This document shows positions 1 through 10,370 of a DNA stretch of 64,000 bases, one piece after another; positions within the stretch are counted from its first letter, which is position 1, and the number at the start of each line of letters is the position of its first letter. The position numbers were made by a program, and so were the translations under genes. This DNA is from Cliona cf. orientalis (taxonomy: Eukaryota > Porifera > Demospongiae > Clionaida > Clionaidae): assembly GCA_963930775.1 (NCBI GenBank), contig OZ005690.1, positions 12,798,411 through 12,862,410 on the forward strand. Reading direction: 5' to 3'. The notes under the pieces were generated by a model. That model was not told the origin of the DNA. It saw nothing but the letters and a program-made list of their open reading frames with translations, and did not search any database.

Positions 1-59
1 ATTAACTTTAATTTATAAAGTAGGTGCCAAAAGTGCAACTGTATGTATCCCACCTGAGA

Positions 60-510
60 TATGGAATATTATATTACATCCCCAGTAGCAAGTTATTTTT
101 CTGTGATCAATTATTTGATGTAATCTATGAGGTAATTACCAGAAAATTCAGGACCTCCATGGAGCCTTTGAAAATCGGTAAGTATACATAGAGCATCTGA
201 TGCATGTATCCAGAAAATATATCACAAGCTGAATGCTACTTTCTCTGACAAGTACCATATTGGCCAAACTTCACACGTTCTCTTGGCTGACGTAATCCCG
301 TGGATAAAATTAATAAAGGTAGCCTTGTGCTATATATAGTAAATATCATGCGGCGTGCCATGCCACAAGTGATATGAAATTTGGAAGCTGTACTGTGCTG
401 TCAAGTTCATCTCATGTGATTAAAGCATCAAAATATGTCACTGTCGAGGTCAGGAATCAGTCTCAGACTCCATCCCTGTGATTGGGTAGACTATGCATTA
501 TATTGACGAC
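60..510 (+). repeat. Interspersed repeat family R1, copy 1
   Basis: Starts near CATCCCCAGTAGCAAGTTA and ends near the GACGACCTTTACC motif. Further copies lie at about 7990-8515 (plus) and 6680-7030 (minus), with fragments at 7350-7440 and 10080-10250. All share the block around TTCTCTTGGCTGACGTAATC. No open reading frame is conserved between copies, so I read it as a non-autonomous repeat of unknown class. Confidence 0.7.
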
Positions 511-629
511 CTTTACCACATGCACCATTAGAAACTAGGCGGCTACTGGGAATGTCGTCAAGTGTTTCATTAGAGTATGATAAGTGAGCTAGACTAACAC
601 ATAATCATTATAAACTCTAGTGGACTTAC

Positions 630-1652
630 TCTGACATCAATATCTTTCGCTTTCTTTAACTCTGCACGCAAAGTTACCATAGCACTCTAGAAGTAATACA
701 ATCTCATAATACTAGAGCTCTGTAGAGCACATACCCCGCGCGCTCTGCAATACTCTGCAATATTGCAACTTGGGCAAAGCTGTTTTATGACTTGACGACC
801 CTTTTCAACACTGAGCTTGAGCATGCGCAGTTGCATCAGCATACTAAAAGAGTGGGTGTGGTCGACAAACCACAGGCATGCAGAACAGAAAATGCACGAT
901 TTGTAGCACTAGTAAGCCTTTTTGAGCAATTCGAAGCGCGTACAAACCAGTTTTTCACCGATATCTATCGATTGGTTGTGCTTACAACACGCACAGACGC
1001 CTAGAACTCGAGATCTGGCGATTTTCGTGCCGACGACAACTACAACAACAACAACAACAACAGACATACAAACCGATTGCTTTACCCCTTGCGCATGCGC
1101 GCGGGGTAATTATATCATCATGTGTAATTTTGGACGAATTTTGCATAATTAGTATGTATGCACTGTCAGGGTTAAGCTTCATCTAGCAACAAAAATTTGA
1201 GTGGGTGCATGTATTTATCATGCCAAATTCCTTGGGATGTACGTTTTAATAGGAAGAATTTCTATAATTCCTCAAGATATTTTTATGAAAACGAAATACT
1301 AGTTGTTGACATCATGATGTATAATTTCATAATATGCTTTTTTGGGGGGGGGGGGGGGGGGGGGGGAGGGGGGGTTGGGGCGGGGGAAGCTTCCCCCTGT
1401 CCCTCCATTGGATAATAATTTAAAAACCCTGACCGCGGTGTTCCGGGCAAGCATTCATACCCAGCTAAGTACCCATGTATGGGTCAATGTATCTGTGCAA
1501 TTTATATATCCCGGGTAAGCGCACATGTGGGCCAAATTCACAAGTTATACTTACAATGTAGGCACCCATGAGCACTTAACCAGGACACTACAGCAATTAC
1601 AATTTACTGAACTCACCATGATGAAGCTATCTTTCTGCGTTCCAGTCACAGC
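630..1652 (-). CDS. Two exons of a second hexokinase-like gene (N-terminal module), partial
   Basis: Exon 1617-1652 (36 bp; AVTGTQKDSFIM) and exon 630-686 (57 bp; SAMVTLRAELKKAKDIDVR) are bounded by AG acceptors and GTGAGT/GTAAGT donors on the minus strand, and both are phase 0. They are paralogous to exons 46470-46502 and 43098-43154 of the hexokinase-like gene. The first pair differs by one whole codon and the second only by substitutions, so the reading frame has been kept. The rest of this gene would lie beyond the left edge. The function of this segment is not recognised; it is short, charged and probably helical. It could also be a non-functional by-product of the duplication. Confidence 0.4.
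705..1112 (+). mobile_element. Hairpin-ended microsatellite-bearing repeat (Helentron/DINE-like?), copy 1
   Basis: Contains the GACGACCCTTTTCAACACTG block, an ACA-type microsatellite (1040-1065), a conserved AAACCGATTGC segment and a terminal GC-rich hairpin (ACCCCTTGCGCATGCGCGCGGGGT, 1085-1108). A near-identical copy is at 32690-33093 and an inverted copy at 12555-12985. Shorter relatives are at 11630-12000, 30007-30136 and 46943-47010. A microsatellite next to a 3' hairpin is typical of Helentron/DINE-like elements, but no Rep/helicase is present, so the class is inference. Confidence 0.6.
1345..1381 (+). repeat. Poly-G tract
   Basis: An uninterrupted run of more than 20 G, followed by G-rich sequence. 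Other runs of ten or more G or C occur at 3010-3019, 7618-7640, 21276-21287, 31263-31286, 41505-41525, 46203-46213 and 57307-57320. Run lengths may be affected by sequencing or assembly. Confidence 0.9.
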
Positions 1653-2025
1653 CTAGATAGTACATATGTATGAAGCACTATCAATTCAGGTAGAGCTCTT
1701 TTTTTCTGTAACAACTAACTTTATGCATCAAAACAATGGATAGATGGATAAGCTAATAATAAAGCTAATGAAATCATGCACCCAAATGTTTTCCAGCTAT
1801 TTTAATACTTCTAATTAAGCTATAGGTTTCAAGTTTTTTTTATGCTTCAAATTTCAAATAAGCATGCATACAATGAATGATTAGTAAAAACTCACACTTC
1901 TTATCGAACGTGATCTTAAAGCAAAATATAAGCTGAGCAGAGATCCCTTAATTAGGTGACTCCCATGCGTCTCCTGTATGGTCAAGGGTACATGTAGAAT
2001 TAAAGTTATGGTACTTTGAAGTTTC

Positions 2026-3940
2026 CCCATTATTATTATTATACTTGTATAGGAAAGCCTTGCATGTTTCCTGCCCACGTGCTACATGATATGGGCGGGG
2101 CTACATGTGCACATTTACTAAACGTGATGACTTTCACCTAATTTGCTTAAAATTAAAATATAGAGATCCAGTTTGCAATGTAGTCCAGCTATACTATATT
2201 ATGTGGCTTTTCTGGACACATTTTTTGCTTAGTGTGTCGGAAAGTAAGCTTGATAATTGGCTACTCCTTGAACATCTGCATGGTTCTGATGTGTACAATA
2301 GTTTGATGAATGATCTTGGTCTTGATACATGTAGATAGATAATTTGCTTATAATTACCAATCATAGCTACATGTAGTTACTACTTGCATGTACATGTAGC
2401 TATATACTAGGGTGAGGTGAAAATTTAACATGACTTGTCATGCGTAATGCCTAGCTGTAGTTGCAGGCAATAAGTGGGGCCAATAAAAATACATGTGCAT
2501 GATGCTCATGATCAGAGGCCTAATCAAACAATTCGAAACATAACCAACCCAGTTTATCAATGATTTAAGCTTGGATTGGTCACCAATCAATTAGTTGTGC
2601 TTATGAGTACGTTGCTCAGATGCCTAGATTGATCTCCAGCTAATTTTTGTGCTGAGGTGGCCCGGGCCCTTACACCTTAGACCTATATGCAGATGGGGCA
2701 ATGACTGCATTCCAAAGTGTGACATACGTACATACATACATACATACATATAGATCCTCTAATCATGCTGCCAATTAAATTAGATGCCTTTCACTGATAA
2801 ATGGGCTCAGCACCAAAGCCATTATAACTATGGTCACTCACCTGTTTTTCTTCACTCAACAACCACTGTCGATAACCTACATGTATTATATTATACATAC
2901 ATACAGTTGTTACCATCATTAGCTAATGAGACATATTTATTTATCCTTATACACTGATAGACCATTAAAGCTTGTACTTCATACATTTTGAGGATGTTGG
3001 ACAGTTTCATTCAGTTGAGGGGGGGGGGGCTTCTGCATAAAAATTTTTCTTTAATTAAGCTAGTGTCATGCAGGGCCTGTTTGGGGTGAGCCTGAGCTGA
3101 TATAGCATCGTACCCACACCCTTAGCTTTGAGAGGAGGAGAAAAGGCCTGGGTAAGACTTGGAGGCTAGGGCTAAGAGAGCTCCAAATGAGAAATATCAA
3201 AGCTGAAGTACAGATTTGAGCTGATCCTTGATAGCTGCTTTGTACCAGTTCCCTTCACTCAAGTTTTTCAGTACTACCATCATATGCTGGTCTATTCTAG
3301 CAAACTCATTTTATTCCTACAACATACAACATACATATGTTGCATACTGTTGTTTAGCTGATTCAGCGACGAGTCGATCTGTGCAAGGACAATAGCTGAG
3401 CAGTATGTCTACCTTTAGCTTTATTCGTCGCCCCTTGTATTGTTCAGATGACTCTCACTGACCGCAACCTCTGTCATTCTTGCTGCCTATAGTGCATTCA
3501 GGCCTTCAGGCAATAGCTAGCAATATGTCTTCTACTATACTGAAGCCACAAGTATAAATTTACAATTCATTGAAATACACCAGCACATATACGAAATGTG
3601 CCTAAGCATGACAATGCGCAATGCACCATAGAGCCAAGCTGGGTATATAATTTCGCTCAGGCTCGCCCCAGTTAAGCACCACAATAAGCCAACAAATCAA
3701 ACTACTTGCTTTCATTTTTATTACTTATTATTACATGTATCTGAAGTAATCTGGAGAAATTAAAGAAAAAAGAAATTGTCCAAAAATGTGACCCAAGGAA
3801 CTTGATTGGTGTGCTATAAATCTACCCCAAACTTATATTGGTAGATGAAACCCTGTATGTGTCAACTCTGATAGTTTCTAAACTTACAATTTAACAAAGT
3901 TGATACTCTAGTTGTCACAAATACTGTGATTTGGTTACTT
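2026..3940. other. No gene seen; AT-rich spacer
   Basis: Short simple repeats are visible, such as the ATAC repeat at 2728-2752 and a G10 run at 3010. There is no exon with supported splice sites or recognisable domain. The cytoplasmic exon(s) of receptor gene A should lie downstream of its membrane exon, here or further left, but I could not identify them. Confidence 0.5.
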
Positions 3941-3944
3941 AGAA

Positions 3945-4105
3945 CCCCTCTACTTAGAATCCCTCTCTTGGCTTCAGTGATTTGATTGGTTAAAACAAGG
4001 GTTCTAAGTAACTTAGAACCCTTGTTTTAACCAATCAAATCATTAGCCTTCTAATTAGAGGGGTTCTAAGTAACTTAGAACCCCTCTACTTAGAAGGCTA
4101 GTTCT
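3945..4105. repeat. Nested perfect palindromes
   Basis: Positions 3978-4042 form a 65-base near-perfect palindrome, and 4045-4103 a second one. Both are centred on the same core, GGGTTCTAAGTAACTTAGAA. The outer arms repeat CTCTACTTAGAA. The block lies downstream of the visible exons of gene A and looks like a foldback MITE inserted into, or rearranged with, another copy. Confidence 0.85.
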
Positions 4106-4194
4106 TTAGGCAACAACATACAAGAAGTTACTAAGCGACAGCATGCTAGAGTCTAAACAAGTTAGATACTTCAGCCAATGGGATCTACTTTCTT

Positions 4195-4320
4195 TAGATT
4201 ACTTCAGACACTTATAAAATCCTCAGGCTTCGTCTTCGGGACTTTAGTATCAGTGTCTTGAGTATTCTAAATCCTGTGATCCCTTGGCTTCAGTGTCTAA
4301 CATATATTTAGAAACTATCC
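4195..4320. repeat. Imperfect foldback element
   Basis: GGATCTACTTT...TTCAGACACT and its imperfect complement around AGTGTCTTGAG...GATCCCTTGG flank a loop containing TCAGGCTTCGTCTTCGGGA. It resembles the other foldbacks in this window with a C/G-rich centre. Confidence 0.5.
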
Positions 4321-4675
4321 ATGGTATTAGACTTAAAGTGCGTTGTAGCTATAGATACAATGGACATGATTCCAAACTATATCATTCTGGAACTACAACT
4401 TAGAATATATTACAACTTATATTAATTTTGATACCAAGCTCAAGGGCAATGACATGCATGTTACTAAGTATACTCTTGGTATAATCCCATACTAGATTCT
4501 AAACGAGCGAAACACTGAAGCCAAGGGATCTACAGTTCTTAGAATAATTATTTCAGATACCCTAGGCCATGACACTTTGCCTTATAGAGACTCTACTGGT
4601 CCTATATTTCTCCTAAATAATTTGCTAAGCATGCAACTAACATGTATGCTTGTGACAATAGGACAATAACGTTAC

Positions 4676-6347
4676 CTTCTGGAATAAAGTAACGACCAAT
4701 ACGTTTGCGATATATCACAATAAGCATCACAAAAATGGTGAGGATGACGACGACGATGAATACTATTACTACAGTATTAATTCCAATTGCAGCACCAACA
4801 CCGAGTTGACCTGGAAAAATTAAATTATCATGTGCTAGTTTGTAGTAAATTGTGCCAAGGGTTAAAGGCGTTGGCATTATGTCATGGTATAAGGCATATT
4901 ATATTATTATGCATAATAATTGGTTGTTAATGATCATGAGCTCATTAGTCAATCAATTAAAGTGGGACTTCTAGCAGTCTATGATACTTTGGAGTTTCAC
5001 TCTCGTGGTAGCTTCTCAGGTCTATGCTGTACTACTATTATAGGCTACTGTTCATGCAACAGTGAACTGACTGACATACTATTGTAGTTTGGACACCAGC
5101 CCCATGCCTTTGTGAAATCTTATGACTTTTGCGAAGGCTCACCCCTTACACGTACTTACTAGATTCTGATGATAATTCAAAAATAAAAGAAGTAGGTTGC
5201 AGGGTTACATTGACTTCACTTGAATTGATTCCAATACAATCAAAACGATTTATAGCAGCAACTTTTACACCAAGTCTTTCAGGACAGTTTCTTAATAGAA
5301 GAGAGGTTATCAAGGAGTTTGTAGTATCTTTCATGTCTAGTGCTGGAATATAAACCAAGTAGTTGATAACCTCAACACTGTTGGGAGGAGGATCCCACTT
5401 GACTAGTATTTCACAGTCATCATCAGATAATTGCAAAATTTCTGTTGCTCCAATATTCAGTGGTGCCTCAGGAACACCTACATGTATGTGTATACATGCA
5501 TATAAAGAAATGTGCACCAGTGCACCGCACAAAACTCAAGGCATGATAGGAAGGCATGGTGTGGGTGGAGCCTGTAGCCACATCAAACCTTTTGATTCTC
5601 CCCATTCCTACATCAAAGGGGATTCTGTATTGAAGGCTTGTTGGGCTGATGTGCCTTACATATGCTACATATTATATATGCTAGGGAGAACACCTACATA
5701 CTAAGTATTCTTGAAATGAAGCGATCACTATCTTGCCAAGAAGCAAATAAGGCAGCAGTGGTCAGTAAATATTTTCGACGTATAAACCAGGTATGTAGCA
5801 GTTAATTAATTGTAGTAACAGGCACACTCACACGTACACACAGGAGACTACATATATACCGTACCCCTCACACATGCAGGGCTAATCAGTATAATTTATT
5901 ATAATTTAATACAATTGCATACGTATAATGTATGTATAGATATAATCATGTATGTACATGTACCTGAGACATTAAACATAGCACTATTCTCACTGGGAAT
6001 TGTTTCACTAGTGCAAGTCACAGTAGAAGCCTGATCAGCAACAATACGCAACTCGGATACCAGCACAGGTACTCTGCTGATATTAGTGTTGCTTGTAAGT
6101 GTTGCAGTTACATTCCCATTGATCATACTTGGCCTAGTCGTTCCTGGTATGTTATCTGTTGTGAATCGTAGAGGGTCACCTTGCCCTATGTATTCAACGC
6201 TGCTCCAAGCAAGAATCAAGGAGGTCAAAGTTTGTGAGCCTCTTACTGTACAAGTGAAGATGACCTCTTCATCTGGACAGGCATGACTTCTGCCACGTAG
6301 AGTACTGGTTAACTCTTGACATGATACATAAACTAGTACTGCTGCAG
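4676..6347 (-). CDS. Receptor A: Ig-FN3-TM surface protein, 5' and 3' ends not resolved
   Basis: Three exons, all phase 1, read right to left. Exon 5964-6347 encodes an Ig-like domain starting with a conserved SCQELTSTL segment, with cysteines in HACPDE and VIFTCTV and a third in TVTCTS. Exon 5160-5477 encodes a fibronectin-III domain: a PEAPLNI start, a WDPPPNS B-strand and a VKVAAINRFDCIG F/G region. Exon 4676-4810 encodes a membrane span rich in I and V, followed by YRKRIGRY. Each exon length is a multiple of three with AG/GT borders, the hallmark of shuffled extracellular modules. Gene E (56549-58976) has the same order. An open frame continues upstream of the Ig exon to an ATG at 6420 with a hydrophobic stretch that could be a signal anchor, but a conserved ATTTAG acceptor argues for an upstream exon. 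The cytoplasmic tail was not found. The role is probably cell-surface recognition; the ligand is unknown. Confidence 0.8.
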
Positions 6348-6679
6348 CTAAATTGTATATAATTGCAATTATAACAAGACACGCATCCTCGGCCCATACA
6401 TAAATCACCTTCCCCTTCATGATCAGCTACAAACTCCTGTACTAAGAGGGTTTCATTGAGGGAAGCAAATCTCTTGTTCCCCTTGAGAGTAGCCGCTACT
6501 CATAAATAGAGCTCTCTTCAAGGTTCAGGCCTTGAACATTGATAAACATGTTGGTAGCAACAAAGCAAAACTATCAATGGAGCATTGGTCACTGTCTCAC
6601 AAGACTAAATGGAGTGCATGGCAGGAAGGCGTGATATAATAATTATTACATAATCCCTAGTGAATTGTGATGAAATGAA

Positions 6680-7030
6680 ATACTTGACCACATCCCCAGT
6701 AGCTACATAGTTCTAATGGCGCATGTGGTAAAAGGTAATTGTCAATACACGCATTGATGCCGGCGCCTCAATCGCAGAGATGGAGTCTAAGACTGACTCT
6801 CGACTTTGAGTTTCGATGCTTCAATCACAGGACTGGAGATGAAATTGACAGCACAGTACAGGTTCCGAACTTCAGATTGGTCATGGCATGACGTGTGCTA
6901 TAAATAGCACAAGCCTAGCTTTATTTATTCACAGGATTATGTCAGCCAAGAGAACGTGTGAAGTTTGGCCAGCATTACTTGTTGGAGAAAGTGGCACTCA
7001 GCTTTTAATGTATTCGCTGGATATGTATGT
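6680..7030 (-). repeat. Interspersed repeat R1, inverted copy
   Basis: Reverse-complement match to 60-510 and 7990-8515, including the GATTACGTCAGCCAAGAGAA block. Confidence 0.65.
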
Positions 7031-7059
7031 AAGTTAATATAATATGGTTGCTCTAAATA

Positions 7060-7278
7060 CCGTATAGCTGGAAATATTGGCGGGAATTAAATTTGGCGGT
7101 TGAGCCTAAAATTGCCATTGCAAGAATATTGGCGGATTTAAATTTGGCGGTTCGGTACGGGATATCGCCATACGTATATATGCGAGTAGGAAATTTTGGC
7201 GGATTTTAATTTGGCGGTTGTAATCTAGACCGCCAAACCGCCAAATTTAATTCCCCGCCAAATTTTCCGGCTATACGG
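7060..7278. mobile_element. TA-flanked MITE with CCGTATAGC ends
   Basis: The ends are inverted repeats (CCGTATAGCTGGAAATATTG and the complement of its right end) flanked by TA on both sides. The interior repeats AAATTTGGCGGT several times in both orientations, so the whole 219-bp unit folds back. Its size and TA target fit a mariner-type non-autonomous element. Confidence 0.8.
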
Positions 7279-7615
7279 TAGTCAGGATATTACATCACAA
7301 AAATCAATAATTAACTTCCAGTTCTAAAAATTAATACAGGCACAGTTCAAAGTTACATGTACATCCCCAGTAGCAATTTATTTCTTTTTGTGGTTATTAG
7401 GTAATAATTATGTTGTAATTATGATGTAACCTATGTCGTCATAGCGCTAAAATTTAGTGCCTTTACAGAACACTTTTGAGATCTGAAAATCCACAGAAGT
7501 GTATGCTGAGTCTGTATGTTAATCTAGTTTGCATAGTGTGCTGAATTAATGATCAAATAAATTGGATTGCTAATTTGCCACTGATCTCAGAGATGTAGGC
7601 ACTAGAGAACATTGT

Positions 7616-7650
7616 CCCGGGGGGGGGGGGGGGGGGGGGTGGGGGCTGGA
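7616..7650 (+). repeat. Poly-G tract
   Basis: About 20 consecutive G followed by TGGGGG. No gene is seen in the surrounding 7279-7990 spacer. Confidence 0.85.
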
Positions 7651-7989
7651 TTGCAAATGGTTAGTGGAATTAGCATCTAGGGTATGGTGGTGGCTGAGTG
7701 CTTGGGCTTTTGTGTGTGGAATGGAATGTGAGTGAATTCAAATCTTGCTATACACTTCGACCATTTTTTCCCCTATCAAACTTTTATTAAGCTTTGGCAG
7801 TTCGCATTTGCATCTTATCAATCCCCTCCCCACTAACCAACCATTTGCAGCCCAGCCCCTCCCATCCTTACAGTCCAACGATCGCGATGGCGTACGGACC
7901 AGATCGCATTTGCATCATTACAGGCATCCCATACCATGATCCCGGTAATTGGTTGGGTGTGGTTTACGCAGGACTTGACCATAAAAACT

Positions 7990-8515
7990 TTATCTTTGAA
8001 GTTTTAGGTAGTTACATCCCCAGTAGCAATTTACTTTTTTGTGATTATGAGGTACTTATGGTGCAATGTATTATGAACCCATTATGTAATCTCTTAGGTA
8101 ATCTATGAGGTAATTATGAGAAAATTTAGGGCCTCAATGGAGCCTTTCTGAGACTTAAAAATCGGCAAGTATGTAGAGTATCTGATGTCTGTATCCAGCA
8201 AATAGATTAAAAGCTGAGTGCTACTCTCTCTGACAAGTACCGCTGGCCGAAGTTCACGCGTTCTCTTGGCTGACGTAATCCCATGGATAAATGAAGCTAT
8301 CCTTGTGCTATATAATATAGTATACACATGCTGCGTGCCATGCCGCGACCAACCTGACGCTCGGAAGCTGTATGGCACTGTCGAGTTCATCTTCTGCGAT
8401 TGAAGCATCGAACTTGTCACTATCGAGATCAAGAGTCGGTCTTAGACTCTATCTGTGCGATTGAGACGCTGGCATCGAAGTGGCTTGTAGACTGTGCACG
8501 CACTATATTGACGAC
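7990..8515 (+). repeat. Interspersed repeat R1, copy 3
   Basis: Closely matches 60-510, from the CATCCCCAGTAGCAA block to the ATATTGACGACCATTACC motif at its right end. Confidence 0.7.
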
Positions 8516-8765
8516 CATTACCATTTTATACACCATTTTCATATAAATGCCAAACAGCAGTCATTTATTGCGATACTTACCAAATATAATCATCCTTATG
8601 TACTGTTGTTTGACCCAAACCTAAGCATAAGAAAGGATGGGATCACTGACGGTACAAAATGCAGTAAATCTGATATTTCTATCAGAGCCAACACAACTTT
8701 TATTTGTCTCTAGAGTTATTTATGTGACGACCCTGTGCCTATTATGGTACTTGAGTAGACATGGG

Positions 8766-9206
8766 TCTAGTCTCGTCCCCAGACCCCACCCTCAAAAGGA
8801 GGGAAAAGGGTCTGGAAAATTTGGCTGAATCATAGATAGTAGAGTAGAGTGAATATTCACCCTACTCTACTATCTATGGCTGAATCCTTGGTTCTCGTTC
8901 TATGGTGTGTACCGACAAAGCAATGCAAAGCTTGGTTCTGATTGGTCACTATCGTTGCATTTGCATGTGATCGCAACCGGTGGTAAGCAAACCTTGAACT
9001 CAACCTGATTGGTCAGTGAAATTGTATAGCTTATACAGCTATACGTATATACAGCAATGTTGCATTCCTGCGGTAAGCTTGTCATGTGACTGAGCCAGAG
9101 CTGCGATCTCATTAGCGCATGGAAATTCCTCAGTGCAGGCGCAATGCCCAAGTTCACCAGACCGTCCCTTTTCCTCCTTGGAGATGGACCTGGGGACAAG
9201 ACTACG
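8766..9206. mobile_element. TIR element with TAGTCTCGTCCCCAG ends
   Basis: The left end TAGTCTCGTCCCCAGACCC is mirrored by GGGGACAAGACTA at 9193-9205. An almost perfect 48-base palindrome (8831-8878) sits inside its left part. The same end motif recurs at 13619-14763 and 35207-35785 and in short form at 48970-49025, so it marks a repeat family. Confidence 0.6.
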
Positions 9207-9209
9207 GGT

Positions 9210-10370
9210 CTGCAAAAGTACACACGGCCCTAGTCTATGCAATTGCACGAAGCGTAGGAGGGGCTGGCGCGAGAGAGAAAGTTACAGATATTCACTTTGC
9301 ATAGCCTAACCGAAAATCTCAAGTAGTCAGAATTTTTGCCATCTATCTATCGCCAGGTTTGGATACTTTAGTGGCCGCCAGTCCTACTCAATTCAGGCTC
9401 AGAGGTGCTGATCACCAATTAATGGGCTAAACGTATCTAGCTTTCAATAGTTATAATTAATTTTCATGCCTGATGATATTCTTCCCTCCTTCTACTATTA
9501 AACTCACTTCATTGGCCAGAGGGTTATAATTTATAATCAATATCATTATAGTAACCATGAACGGTAACAACAGTAGTCTAACTCACCATAATGGAGAAAT
9601 CAAAAGGCCTTTACTAGCACCCTATTCGCGGTTAGTCTCGCGGAGCCCGATCCTTAATACGCGGGGGGAGAGGGTCTGGTACAAGTTGTCCTGCTGGAAT
9701 GCATTATTATTGGCCATTTTACGTGACGTCACGTTAAGTTTATATTGCGCGGCGCGCGATGTAACAATGCAATGCGCGATTATTGTGGAGGCCGCGCGCG
9801 TGACTAATTATTAAGCAGAGAGCAGCACCACAAGAGAGCAACTCACTTCAACAAACGTTTTATTAATTTTATCACTGTTAACACTGACAAAATTTACTAG
9901 AGTCTGATTATGAGTCATGAGGCAAGTTCTTATGGTACTATGGTGTTTGTATGTTAATTAATGAACTCCCAGGTGGTGTATATGTATCTATATAGCCGAA
10001 CACAGAATCGTCTTGTTTGATTCTCTGCTGCTATCTGCTATCCTATCCTGGATACTCCACTGATTAGTTTTATCGATGTTCAAGTCCCAGGAAGGCTCCA
10101 TCACCGTAATTATCGAGGCCCTGACTTTTCTGATATTTACCTCGTAGATTAATATTATGCATGTCATAATTTCATCATAATTACACTATAATTACATGTA
10201 GTACCTCACAACAACAGAAAAGTAAATTGATACTACTGGGGATGTAATATTGACACATAATTATTATAGATAGCATAAATGCATGATTATAAACATTGTG
10301 AGAGTTCAGAGGATCTTTATAAATGCCTGTTGACTGCTCATACATTAAAGTTTAATTTTTCTTGAAGTAT
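9210..10370. other. Spacer with no supported gene
   Basis: Contains a GC-rich patch (9620-9815), a partial R1 fragment (10080-10250) and the 3' flank of gene B. A TTTAAT at 10351-10356 reads ATTAAA on the minus strand, a plausible variant poly-A signal 15-20 bases past the stop codon of gene B. Confidence 0.5.

Larger units (their letters stand above)
1..2025. repeat. Segmental duplication, left copy
   Basis: This block aligns by eye with 42570-46912: the same order of unique landmarks, including the 57-bp exon at 630-686, the stretch ending in the poly-G run, the 36-bp exon at 1617-1652 and the block around 1880-2020. The right copy carries a Penelope element that is absent here, so the region near 1290-1305 preserves the empty insertion site. 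The left copy instead has a hairpin-ended repeat at about 705-1112. The block starts at the window edge, so its true left end is unknown. Confidence 0.75.

Noticed and set aside
1881-2078. Candidate first exon containing MGKLQSTITLILHVP
   Set aside because: The same ATGGGGAAACTTCAAAG block occurs at 17070 inside a transposon and elsewhere, so it is repeat sequence.
5899-6420. Using the ATG at 6420 as the start of receptor A
   Set aside because: The open frame crosses a conserved ATTTAG acceptor also present in gene E, so the upstream part is probably intron; kept only as an alternative.
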